Shown in pieces: positions 1 to 7,984 of a stretch of 41,489 bases of DNA (position 1 is the first letter of the stretch; the number at the start of each line of letters is the position of its first letter). The position numbers and the translations under genes are program-made. The notes under the pieces were generated by a model. That model did no database searches. It was given only the letters and a program-made list of their open reading frames with translations, and was not told the DNA's origin. Source of the stretch: DATMBF01 sp035559595 (lineage in GTDB: Bacteria > Bacteroidota > Ignavibacteria > UBA10030); NCBI GenBank assembly GCA_035559595.1, contig DATMBF010000017.1, positions 1-41,489 of the forward strand, read 5' to 3'.

Positions 1-1
1 C

Positions 2-187
2 CTTGCGAGGTTTATAGGACATCCTAAGGCGACCCGTGCAGTTGCAAGTGCCGTGGCGCAGAATCCCGTTGTCTTCGTCATTCCGTGCCATCGTGTCATT
101 AGAAAGATTGGAGTGTTTGGCGAGTACCAGGGAGGATCCGCGCGCAAGAAAACGATCCTCGGCTGGGAATGTGCAACTGGGAGTTGA
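2..187 (+). CDS. O6-alkylguanine-DNA alkyltransferase, C-terminal part (5' end outside window)
   Basis: Only the last 61 codons are present. They read through the active-site block of the MGMT/Ogt/Ada-C family. That block has the hallmark PCHRVI, with the alkyl-acceptor cysteine codon at 86-88. It is preceded by GHPKATRAV and followed by GEYQGG and a KKTILGWE tail, matching the family's order of helix, active site and C-terminal LLxxE helix. The enzyme removes O6-alkyl groups from guanine by irreversible transfer to this cysteine, a suicidal repair reaction in the cytoplasm. The gene enters from the left edge, so whether it is a stand-alone Ogt or the C-terminal half of an Ada-like fusion cannot be seen. 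It converges on the minus-strand sulfur genes. The 96 bases between the stops (188-283) show no clear terminator hairpin. Confidence 0.9.
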   Translation, partial: LARFIGHPKATRAVASAVAQNPVVFVIPCHRVIRKIGVFGEYQGGSARKKTILGWECATGS

Positions 188-283
188 GGAGGCGAGGGTT
201 CATTTTGTTCATCCGCGTTAGCGCTGCATTTCTTCGGTCATCCTGCTGCATCTTTTCAAATCGTCGCTTTCGAAACGAGAATG

Positions 284-1423
284 TTATATCGCTGCCAGCC
301 CGCGCTTGAGGTCGGCGATAATATCCTCTACATCTTCGATCCCTACCGACATTCTCACCAATCCATCCGTCACACCGATTTCTTGCCTCAGGTCGGGAGG
401 AACCGAAGCGTGTGTCATCGTCGCCGGATGGGAGATGAGCGTTTCAACTCCGCCGAGGCTTTCCGCCAGGGCGCATAATCGGACGCTCTTGAGGAATCTC
501 TTTGCCCTGTCCAGACTGCCGAGATCGAACGAGAGCATACCGCCGAAGCCGCGCATTTGTTTCTTTGCAAGCCGATGTTGCGCATGGGAGACAAGCCCGG
601 GGTAATTGACGCGCTTGACCTTCGGGTGTTTGTCCAGGAACGATGCCACCTCCATCGCATTCATGTTATGCCGATCCATCCGAACGGCAAGGGTTTTGAT
701 TCCGCGCAGACACATCCAGGCCTCGAAAGGGCTTAGAATGCCACCGATCGATTTCTGGATGAACCGCAGCCGCTCGATAATCTTCGCATCGTTCAACACG
801 ACGAGTCCGCCAAGCATGTCGCTATGTCCATTCAGATACTTCGTTGCGCTGTGAACAACGATGTCGATGCCCAGCTCGAGAGGATTCTGGAGATACGGCG
901 TTGCAAACGTATTGTCGACGACAGAAATCAGTTTCTTCGCTTTGCAAATTTTCGCCACTCCCGCAAGATCGGTGATCTCCATGGTTGGATTGGTTGGGGT
1001 CTCGACGAACACCATCTTCGTGTTGGGCTTAATAGCGTCATGGATGTTGTCGAGGTCGGTTGTATCCACGAACTCGAAGTCAAGGTTATACTCGTTCAAC
1101 ACAAGCTTGCCGAGACGGTAGGTGCCGCCGTAGACGTTTCGCGATAAGACGACATGGTCGCCGGCCTTGAGCAGATGGAAAATCGCTGTGATTGCTGCCA
1201 TCCCCGAGCCGAAAGCGAATCCCTCTTTTCCCCCCTCCAACGCGGCGATGTTTTTTTCTAATACCGTGCGGGTAGGGTTTGATACGCGGGCATATTCATA
1301 GCCCTTGTTTTTCCCCAATTCCTCCTGAACGTACGTGGACGTTAGGTGGATTGGTGTCATGATCGAACCGGTTGAGGGGTCTGGTTCAATTGCGGCGTGG
1401 ATGGCTTTGGTAGAAAATCCCAT
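284..1423 (-). CDS. Cystathionine gamma-synthase/gamma-lyase family PLP enzyme
   Basis: This is a 379-residue Cys/Met-metabolism PLP enzyme, the usual length for MetB, MccB and MetC relatives. The internal ATG at 1423 is chosen because a strong AAGGAG sits 7 bases upstream and the conserved N-terminus (MGFSTKAIHA) begins there. An upstream extension to 1498 looks non-coding. Visible motifs are YARVSNPTRT near residue 45, FGSGMAA near 71, ETPTNP near 141, VVDNTFATP near 168 and the PLP lysine (about K195) in HSATKYLNGH. It lies 120 bases downstream of cystathionine beta-synthase on the same strand. The pairing argues for cystathionine gamma-lyase activity (cystathionine to cysteine, reverse transsulfuration). 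Synthase or methionine gamma-lyase activity cannot be excluded from sequence alone. Confidence 0.9.
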   Translation of the reverse strand: MGFSTKAIHAAIEPDPSTGSIMTPIHLTSTYVQEELGKNKGYEYARVSNPTRTVLEKNIAALEGGKEGFAFGSGMAAITAIFHLLKAGDHVVLSRNVYGGTYRLGKLVLNEYNLDFEFVDTTDLDNIHDAIKPNTKMVFVETPTNPTMEITDLAGVAKICKAKKLISVVDNTFATPYLQNPLELGIDIVVHSATKYLNGHSDMLGGLVVLNDAKIIERLRFIQKSIGGILSPFEAWMCLRGIKTLAVRMDRHNMNAMEVASFLDKHPKVKRVNYPGLVSHAQHRLAKKQMRGFGGMLSFDLGSLDRAKRFLKSVRLCALAESLGGVETLISHPATMTHASVPPDLRQEIGVTDGLVRMSVGIEDVEDIIADLKRGLAAI

Positions 1424-1543
1424 TGTTGTTCTCCTTGCGCGGATTAAGATCTTTTCCGTGATATCAACGTAAAGGTACTCGCTTGCCATCGTCCCCACCG
1501 ATGGAATCTGCGTTCATCTGTTTTGCATCTGCGTGAATCAACG

Positions 1544-2929
1544 TCAACGGGACATATACTCTATGACGTCAAAGCGCGTCAGGATCCCCACAATCTTATG
1601 GTCTTCCTGCACGAGCACAGCAGGATGTTTCTTCGAGAGTACGCCGATTGCCGCCTGAATATCGTCGTCGATGCGTATGGTGGGGAATGGTGCCTTCATG
1701 AAGGAACGAATCGGTGAATCGAAGACCGCGGGGTTCTGAAGCACCGCACCCATGAGATCGCTTTCCTCAACGCTCCCCACCGCCTCTCCTTTGTCGATCA
1801 CAGGCATCTGAGAGATGTTGTGCTGATTGATCAAGTCGAGCGCATGCCGGATGGTGGACGCGGGATCAATAGAGACGAGCTGTGGAAGTCCTTTCTTCCC
1901 TTCGAGCGCGTAGCGAACGGTGATCTTTTCCGGAACGAGGAATCTATTCTCTCTCATCCAGTCGTCATTATACATCTTACTGAGATAGCGCTCCCCCGTG
2001 TCTGGCAGAAGCACAACCATCACTTCATTCTCTTTCATGCGTTCTGCCACTTTGAGCGCCCCCGCCATTGCTGTGCCTGACGAGCCGCCGACGAAGATTC
2101 CTTCCTCGCGTGTCAACCGCCGTCCCGTCAAAAACGACTCTTTGTCGTCAATCTCAATCACTTCATCCACGTACTGGAAGTTCATGACGCCAGGGATGTA
2201 GTCCTGTCCAATTCCTTCGACTTTGTAAATCTTAAAAACTGGAGTGAATTTCTTCGTGTAGAAATACTCCCGATAGACCGATCCCTTCGGGTCGATTCCA
2301 ATGACTTTGATGTTCGCATTTTGTTCCTTCAAATATCGACCAACTCCCGATATCGTTCCTCCGGTGCCGATACCGCAGACAAAGTAATCGATTTGTCCTC
2401 CGGTCTGTTCCCAGATTTCCGGACCTGTTGTCACATAATGCGCCTCGGGATTTTTCGGGTTGTAATACTGATTAGCGAGGATCGAATTTGGCGTCTCGCG
2501 TACGATGCGCTTGGCAACTTCTGTGTAGCTTTCGGGGGAATCGTGTGGTACGGCTGTTGGCGTCACGATGACCTCTGCGCCAAATGCGCGCAACAATCGG
2601 ATTTTTTCGATGCTCATTTTGTCGGGCATTGTGAACACGCACTTGTACCCCTTTACGGCGGCGGCAATGGCCAATCCCATTCCTGTATTCCCCGATGTTG
2701 CCTCGACGATTGTGCCGCCCGGTTTAAGTCGACCTTCTCGTTCGGCGTCTTCGATGATGCCAACCCCGATGCGGTCTTTCACCGACCCGCCGGGGTTGAA
2801 CGACTCAACCTTCGCCAGAATCGTCCCTTTGCACCCGCGCGAGAGTTTGTTGATCTTCACCAGCGGCGTTCTTCCGATGGTGGAGAGGATGGTTTCATGG
2901 AATTGGAGTTTCGATCGATTGTTCAGCAT
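1544..2929 (-). CDS. cbs: Cystathionine beta-synthase with C-terminal CBS-domain pair
   Basis: The protein has 461 residues. Residues about 10-320 are a fold-type II PLP domain. It has the lysine K51 in NPGGSVKDR, the substrate loop TSGNTGMG, TTGPEIWEQTGG, the phosphate-binding GIGTGGTISG and GGSSGTAMAG. Residues about 340-461 form two CBS motifs (VSIDPAST...ISQMPVID and SFMKAPFPTI...ILTRFDVIEY), a likely nucleotide or S-adenosylmethionine sensing module. This architecture matches bacterial CBS such as the mycobacterial enzyme; plain cysteine synthases lack the CBS tail. It condenses homocysteine with serine (or O-acetylserine) to cystathionine in the cytosol. The start is the ATG at 2929, with GGAG 9 bases upstream. 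It is the first gene of a two-gene operon with the cystathionine lyase/synthase. Confidence 0.93.
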   Translation of the reverse strand: MLNNRSKLQFHETILSTIGRTPLVKINKLSRGCKGTILAKVESFNPGGSVKDRIGVGIIEDAEREGRLKPGGTIVEATSGNTGMGLAIAAAVKGYKCVFTMPDKMSIEKIRLLRAFGAEVIVTPTAVPHDSPESYTEVAKRIVRETPNSILANQYYNPKNPEAHYVTTGPEIWEQTGGQIDYFVCGIGTGGTISGVGRYLKEQNANIKVIGIDPKGSVYREYFYTKKFTPVFKIYKVEGIGQDYIPGVMNFQYVDEVIEIDDKESFLTGRRLTREEGIFVGGSSGTAMAGALKVAERMKENEVMVVLLPDTGERYLSKMYNDDWMRENRFLVPEKITVRYALEGKKGLPQLVSIDPASTIRHALDLINQHNISQMPVIDKGEAVGSVEESDLMGAVLQNPAVFDSPIRSFMKAPFPTIRIDDDIQAAIGVLSKKHPAVLVQEDHKIVGILTRFDVIEYMSR

Positions 2930-2977
2930 GGAGAGGAACTCCGAAGAAGTTCAGGTGATGTGGAACAGAAGCGGAAC

Positions 2978-3006
2978 AATATAGCAGAATTCAAAAAGAT
3001 TTGAAA
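2978..3006 (-). promoter_or_regulatory. Possible promoter for the cbs operon
   Basis: Read on the minus strand, a TATATT -10 box (2978-2983) lies 17 bases from a weak TTTCAA -35 box (3001-3006), about 50 bases before the cbs start. The spacing and the -10 box are good; the -35 box is poor. No SAM-box consensus was recognised in the leader. Confidence 0.35.
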
Positions 3007-3062
3007 GCTGAAAAGCCGCGAATGCATTTGCCGTTAACGCTTTGGCAAGCGTCACAAACGCC

Positions 3063-3091
3063 TTGACAATCCAGAACCTATCTTGTATCTT
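3063..3091 (+). promoter_or_regulatory. Candidate promoter for the porU leader RNA
   Basis: A perfect TTGACA (3063-3068) is followed after exactly 17 bases by TATCTT (3086-3091, 4 of 6 matches to TATAAT). It points toward the folded RNA segment and porU. Transcription would start near 3098. Confidence 0.45.
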
Positions 3092-3097
3092 GACCAA

Positions 3098-3289
3098 GTA
3101 AATCATCAGGTATCACTTTCTGGAGTTTTGTCCGAACGAATTTGATAAAGGTTAATCCTGAGCTGGCTGCAGGTGCGATGTTCAGGATCTGGTTGAGACG
3201 GGACGGGCCTTTTTCAAATTCGGTAACATCACATGCAGTAGTTGATCAGCCGAATGGGAAGGCTTTCCATTCGGCTTTTTTCGTTTTTT
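3098..3289 (+). ncRNA. Predicted structured leader or small RNA upstream of porU, unknown family
   Basis: No protein is encoded here, but the segment folds strongly. A nine-pair helix (3137-3145 with 3214-3222) continues past a T-T mismatch into five more perfect pairs (3147-3151 with 3208-3212). It encloses a perfect seven-pair hairpin stem (3155-3161 with 3182-3188). Further 3' lies a perfect ten-pair terminator hairpin. A consensus-like promoter sits just upstream. The unit could be an independent small RNA of about 190 nt or a 5' leader that attenuates porU transcription. I could not match it to 6S, SRP, tmRNA, SAM, TPP, cobalamin or other riboswitch consensuses. Orientation is inferred from the positions of promoter and terminator. 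Confidence 0.5.
3248..3289 (+). terminator. Intrinsic terminator / attenuator directly before porU
   Basis: The arms 3248-3257 and 3267-3276 are perfectly complementary over ten pairs, with a nine-base loop. A T-rich run, interrupted by one CG, follows to 3289. There is no plus-strand protein gene upstream to terminate, and the porU ATG begins at 3295, so it probably ends the leader RNA. Confidence 0.8.
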
Positions 3290-3294
3290 GACCC

Positions 3295-6200
3295 ATGATC
3301 AAAGGAATTGTTGACCGATTGTGGCGAAAGGCCTCCCTGGCGGCGAAGTTTTTCCCGCTCCTCGCAACCGGGTTCGCGAGCGCGCAGCCGGCTGAAGAGT
3401 GGTTTCGCCTCGAAGTTTCGGAGACAGGCATCTACAAGATCGATCAGACATTCTTTACGCGCGCGAATTTTACCGGATCGGTGGGAAGCTTCGCCAATGT
3501 CCAGATCTTCGGGCGGGATGGGACTGCGCTCCGCGAAGACCCTGCGCAAGCCGGACCGTTCGGCCTGGCGGAGATCCAGCGCCTTGTTGTCGATCGGAAC
3601 AATAACGGAACGTTTGACGCAGACGATTATGTGTTGTTCTATGGTCGCTCTCCTCGATGGTGGCGATACAACACAAGCACGAGGACGTTCAATCATTACC
3701 TGAACTATTACACGGAAGTGAACCATTACTTTGTGAAGATCGGCGGAAGTCAGACAGGTCGAACGATGCAATCGATTCCATCGGCCTCGCCAGCGGGAGC
3801 GTATCCGGTTGCCGATGTTCAAGGGAAAGCCTTTTTAGAAGAAGAGCTGGTGAAATTGGGAACGAACTCTGGACGCGAATGGCTTGGAAGGTTTTTTAAT
3901 CGGACTTCCAACGCAGCGGTTTTCACGACACTGCTTCCGGGCTTGGACAATACCAGACCGGTGACCTACCGTTTCGTTTTGGTGACACGATCGGCAACGG
4001 TCGATACATTTAGAATTGAGGAGAATGGAGCTTCGCCCGCTCAGCAACTTGGTCCGCCAGTGCTGATGTTTCCCATTGATGTAACCTCCATCGAAACGGA
4101 TTACGCTTACAAATCTCCCGTGGTTAGTCATACAACAACCGTGAATTTCACGCAGAATCGAAGCGTCTTGAGATTGACCTTCAGCACACGCAATGATGCC
4201 GCCGAGGGATGGCTCGATTGGTTTGAAATCCTGTACAGACAGAAACTCGAAGCCACGAACGATCAATTCATCTTTCACACTCCGGACACATCGGCAGTCT
4301 TAGCGTTCTCCATCTCCGGATTTACCGTAGGAGAAAAGCTGGTATTTGACGCTACAGACCATAGCGATGTCAAGCGAATCACTGGGGTTAGTGAAGGAGC
4401 AACAAACCCGGGACTTATTACGTTTCAGATTGACCAAACTACAGGCCCGACGGTTCGCGAGATTGTGGCTGTAGGACCAACAGGGTTCAAGGTACCCGGG
4501 AATGTGCGTCGAATCTCAAACCCCAATGCAAATCCCCCCACTCCTGCTGAATTCGTGATCATTACACCGACCGAGTTTACCGCCGAAGCGCAAAGGCTGA
4601 AGGGTCATCGCGAGCGAGTAAACCCCCTGACAACGACCGTCGTTAACCTCGGGTATATTTTCGACATCTATGGCTCTGGTATTGGTGATCCCACTGCTGT
4701 CCGTAACTTTTTGATTGATGCCCGTTTACGGTGGGGTGGAAAGCCGAATTATGTGCTCCTCTTTGGCGACGGTCATTTCGACTACAAGAACATCCGCACC
4801 ACCGTCAGGAACTGGATTCCGCCGTACGAAACGGTGAATTCGATTCAGCAAATCCAGACCTACACGACGGATGATTACTTTGCTTTGTTGACTCCCGGTT
4901 CTCCGCGGGTGACGGTTCGTATTGGGCGATTGCCGATTCGCAGTGCTGAAGAAGCAAGGGTGGTTGTCGACAAAATCATTTGTTACGAAACGGGCGCACC
5001 GTTTGACACATGGAGAAGTCGCATTACCTTTGTCGCTGATGATGGATTAACCTCGACACGCGATGATGGGAATATCCATACGTATCAAGCCGATCAACTT
5101 GCAACGAGTTACACGCCCGCAACGTTTGACAAACGGAAGATCTACATTGTCGAGTATCCGACCGTTAGCGGCTCCCTCGGTCGGCGCAAACCAGATGCAA
5201 ACAAGGCTATTATTGATGCTGTGAATCGCGGGACATTGATCCTCAATTATACAGGCCACGGCAATCCGAGAGTGTGGGCACATGAGCAAGTCTTTACGAA
5301 AGATGCATCGCTTCCACAGCTGAAGAACTTTGATCGCCTGCATCTGCTTGTCGCCGCAACATGCGACTTTGCACGCTTCGATCATCCGGATGAACATAGC
5401 GCAGGAGAGGAGATGCTCACCATGGGGCAGGGAGGTGCCATTGCGGTTATGACCGCGGCGCGGGCTGTCTATTCTTTCGAGAATGCGGAATTTAACAACA
5501 GATTTTTTTTCCATCTTTTCCAGCGTGATTCGGCGGGAAGGCCGGTTCGGCTTGGGGATGCGATGTACTTTACAAAGCAGGTTCTCTTTCTCACAAACGA
5601 TCTCAAGTTTCATCTCTTTGCTGATCCAACAGTGACCCTTGCGATGCCGCGTGCAACAGTCGCAATCGATAGCGTCAACGGATCTGCTCCGACATCGGTT
5701 GTCTCTGTGCCCGCGTTAGGTCGGGTCTCGCTCGAAGGATCTCTGAGACAGATGGACGGAAGTTCTTGGCCAACGTTTACCGGTCGAGCGCTTCTCGAAG
5801 TGTATGACTCTAAGCGCAGAATTCTTGTTCCGGAGTGGGGAACATTCTCGTACGAAGTGAATGGGAGTTTATTGTATCGCGGCGAAATCAGTGTCGTCAA
5901 CGGTGTATACAACACCGTTTTTCCGATTCCCAAGGATGTTTCGTACGACAACAACCGCGCTCGGATAGCCGTCTATGCATGGAACGATTCTCTGGATGCT
6001 ATTGGGCAGACAGAAAACATTGTTATTGCCGGAACGGACACGCTTGCTCAGCCGGATTCTGTGGGACCATCGATTCAAGTGTTTCTCGATGATTACCAAT
6101 TCCGTCCGGGAGATGTTGTGAAGCCCGATGCTGTTCTCATCGTCGATCTTACGGACGAAAGCGGAATTAACACGTCTGTAGCTGGGGTAGGACATCGGCT

Positions 6201-6708
6201 CGAGGCGAGAATTGAGAATCTCAACCGGACATTCGATCTTTCGGAATTCTATCGCAGTAATCTCGACACCTATCAGGGCGGTCAGGTCCGTTATCCGATT
6301 TCCGGCTTACCGGAGGGCCGCCACACCATGCTTGTGAAGGCGTGGGATATTCATAATAACTCTGCATCCGTTGAGACGTTTTTCGAAGTCAGGGTGGGAT
6401 CGGCGTTGAGTCTCGTCAATGTTATGAACATTCCGAACCCCTTTTCCCGCACCACGATGTTTACGTTTCAAAGACCTTCGACAGAACCTATCGAAGTTGA
6501 GGTAAAGATTTACACACTAAGTGGAAGATTGATTCAGATCCTTCAATCCGGAAATTCGACAGACCGATTTGTGCAAATCCCTTGGGACGGACGGGATAGG
6601 GACGGAAATGAAATTGCTAATGGAGTGTACTTTTATAAAGTCATTGCGAAATCACTTTTGGAGGGACGATCGGCAGAAGCCATTGGTAAACTTGCAGTTG
6701 TTCGGTGA
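3295..6708 (+). CDS. porU: Type IX secretion system sortase PorU (C25 gingipain-fold peptidase)
   Basis: This 1137-residue exported protein matches PorU in length and layout. There is a signal peptide (residues 1-30, cleavage likely after ASA), then a long beta-rich N-terminal region. The C25 peptidase domain spans about 475-775. The catalytic histidine is H655 in NYTGHGN and the cysteine is C690 in ATCDFARFD, followed by SAGEEMLTMGQGGAIAV. An immunoglobulin-like region and a C-terminal FlgD/T9SS type-A-like domain (about 1043-1137, NIPNPFS...DGNEIANGVYFYK) complete it. PorU removes the C-terminal signal of T9SS cargo at the cell surface and attaches the cargo to lipopolysaccharide. The ATG lies only five bases after a terminator T-run and has no Shine-Dalgarno. 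A TTG at 3319 with AAAGGA 12 bases upstream is a possible alternative that keeps a signal peptide. porV follows. Confidence 0.93.
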   Translation: MIKGIVDRLWRKASLAAKFFPLLATGFASAQPAEEWFRLEVSETGIYKIDQTFFTRANFTGSVGSFANVQIFGRDGTALREDPAQAGPFGLAEIQRLVVDRNNNGTFDADDYVLFYGRSPRWWRYNTSTRTFNHYLNYYTEVNHYFVKIGGSQTGRTMQSIPSASPAGAYPVADVQGKAFLEEELVKLGTNSGREWLGRFFNRTSNAAVFTTLLPGLDNTRPVTYRFVLVTRSATVDTFRIEENGASPAQQLGPPVLMFPIDVTSIETDYAYKSPVVSHTTTVNFTQNRSVLRLTFSTRNDAAEGWLDWFEILYRQKLEATNDQFIFHTPDTSAVLAFSISGFTVGEKLVFDATDHSDVKRITGVSEGATNPGLITFQIDQTTGPTVREIVAVGPTGFKVPGNVRRISNPNANPPTPAEFVIITPTEFTAEAQRLKGHRERVNPLTTTVVNLGYIFDIYGSGIGDPTAVRNFLIDARLRWGGKPNYVLLFGDGHFDYKNIRTTVRNWIPPYETVNSIQQIQTYTTDDYFALLTPGSPRVTVRIGRLPIRSAEEARVVVDKIICYETGAPFDTWRSRITFVADDGLTSTRDDGNIHTYQADQLATSYTPATFDKRKIYIVEYPTVSGSLGRRKPDANKAIIDAVNRGTLILNYTGHGNPRVWAHEQVFTKDASLPQLKNFDRLHLLVAATCDFARFDHPDEHSAGEEMLTMGQGGAIAVMTAARAVYSFENAEFNNRFFFHLFQRDSAGRPVRLGDAMYFTKQVLFLTNDLKFHLFADPTVTLAMPRATVAIDSVNGSAPTSVVSVPALGRVSLEGSLRQMDGSSWPTFTGRALLEVYDSKRRILVPEWGTFSYEVNGSLLYRGEISVVNGVYNTVFPIPKDVSYDNNRARIAVYAWNDSLDAIGQTENIVIAGTDTLAQPDSVGPSIQVFLDDYQFRPGDVVKPDAVLIVDLTDESGINTSVAGVGHRLEARIENLNRTFDLSEFYRSNLDTYQGGQVRYPISGLPEGRHTMLVKAWDIHNNSASVETFFEVRVGSALSLVNVMNIPNPFSRTTMFTFQRPSTEPIEVEVKIYTLSGRLIQILQSGNSTDRFVQIPWDGRDRDGNEIANGVYFYKVIAKSLLEGRSAEAIGKLAVVR

Positions 6709-6746
6709 GTTCGCGGAAAATGTCGCGAAACCCGAAGAAAGCTCAA

Positions 6747-6775
6747 TTGAATCTCACGTGAAAATAAAGTATCAT
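6747..6775 (+). promoter_or_regulatory. Candidate porV promoter
   Basis: TTGAAT (6747-6752) and TATCAT (6770-6775, 5 of 6) are separated by 17 bases in the 124-base gap between porU and porV. porV and the genes behind it may therefore be expressed separately from porU, as well as by read-through. Confidence 0.5.
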
Positions 6776-6832
6776 TCACTCGTCTCCGTAACGACACGTC
6801 GGAGCGACTTTCTGTAGAGGAGGAAACTTTTC

Positions 6833-7945
6833 ATGAAATCCCGATTCATAGCAGTGATCACCCTCATCCTGCTCGCGTTGAGTCCAGCGCTGGGGCAGGT
6901 GACCACATCCGCAGTCCCGTTTCTTTTAATAGCTCCGAATTCGCGCGCAAGCGGCATGGGGGAGGCCGGGGTTGCCTTATCCGATGATGTCTGGGCAACC
7001 TATTGGAACCCTGCAGGACTTGCATTCCAGCATGGCTCGGAGCTCAGTCTCTCACACGCTAATTGGCTTCCCGCCTTCAATCTCCCTGACCTCTGGATCG
7101 CTCACATGGTCTACAAACAGGAAATGGAAGAGCTGGGAGGTGTTGTTTCTGCGGGGATTACCTATCTGAATCTTGGTGAATTCGTTCATACCGGCTCGAC
7201 GGGGCCGGAACCTATCGGGACTTTCAAAGCCTATGAGTTTGCAGTTACCGCCGGCTATGGAACGTTGCTTTCGAGCGACCTGAGCTTGGGGCTGAACGCC
7301 CGATTCATCCACAGCCGCCTGGCACCCTTCGGCGCAGCTCAGGAACAAGGTCGCGGCATTGCGTCGGGATTCAGCTTTGACATCGGAATGCTCTACAAAC
7401 CGCGCAGTATTATCATCCCCTTTACCGAAGTCAATCTCGGGGGAAAGCTGAGTCTCGGATTCAATCTCTCCAACATCGGTCCGAAACTCACTTACATCGA
7501 TAAGGCACAAGCCGATCCTCTTCCTCAAAATCTGCGATTCGGACTGGCGTACAATGTGCTGGAGAGTGAGTTCAACAACCTTACGGCAATTGTCGACTTC
7601 AGCAAGTTGCTGATCACGCGCGACAGCTCCCACACCGATGAGTTCTACGAAGCGCTCGTTACCTCCTGGTACGACAAGCCATTCAAGCAAGAGTTGAAGG
7701 AATTTGTTACGGGAATTGGCGTGGAGTATTGGTACGGCGCACCGAGACTCGTCGCCCTTCGCTTTGGGTATTTTTACGAAGATCCCAACGCGGGCAATCG
7801 AAAATTCCTTACCTTTGGCGCCGGGCTGAGATACGATGTCTATGGCTTCGATTTCAGCTATATCAGCACGTTCGAAGAACAGCACCCCCTCGGAGAAACT
7901 CTCCGCTTTACACTTTCCATTGTCTGGGGAGGTCAGGCTCTCTAA
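6833..7945 (+). CDS. porV: Type IX secretion system outer-membrane protein PorV
   Basis: The 370-residue protein has a signal peptide (MKSRFIAVITLILLALSPALGQ). It also has the family's diagnostic start of the mature protein, VPFLLIAPNSRASGMGEAG followed by WATYWNPAGLAF. The rest alternates short amphipathic strands and ends in an aromatic-rich strand, as expected for a FadL-like 14-stranded barrel. In the T9SS, PorV (LptO) receives folded cargo from the translocon and carries it to the PorU sortase complex. The start is fixed by GAGGAGG nine bases upstream of the ATG. It lies directly after porU and 39 bases before the chosen start of the next gene. Confidence 0.92.
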   Translation: MKSRFIAVITLILLALSPALGQVTTSAVPFLLIAPNSRASGMGEAGVALSDDVWATYWNPAGLAFQHGSELSLSHANWLPAFNLPDLWIAHMVYKQEMEELGGVVSAGITYLNLGEFVHTGSTGPEPIGTFKAYEFAVTAGYGTLLSSDLSLGLNARFIHSRLAPFGAAQEQGRGIASGFSFDIGMLYKPRSIIIPFTEVNLGGKLSLGFNLSNIGPKLTYIDKAQADPLPQNLRFGLAYNVLESEFNNLTAIVDFSKLLITRDSSHTDEFYEALVTSWYDKPFKQELKEFVTGIGVEYWYGAPRLVALRFGYFYEDPNAGNRKFLTFGAGLRYDVYGFDFSYISTFEEQHPLGETLRFTLSIVWGGQAL

Positions 7946-7984
7946 CGAGTGAGAATCAACGGCGGTTTGATGAGGGCCTTCGTC

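Noticed and set aside
2930..3294. SAM, cobalamin or TPP riboswitch in the cbs or porU leader
   Set aside because: None of the consensus core blocks could be found on either strand.
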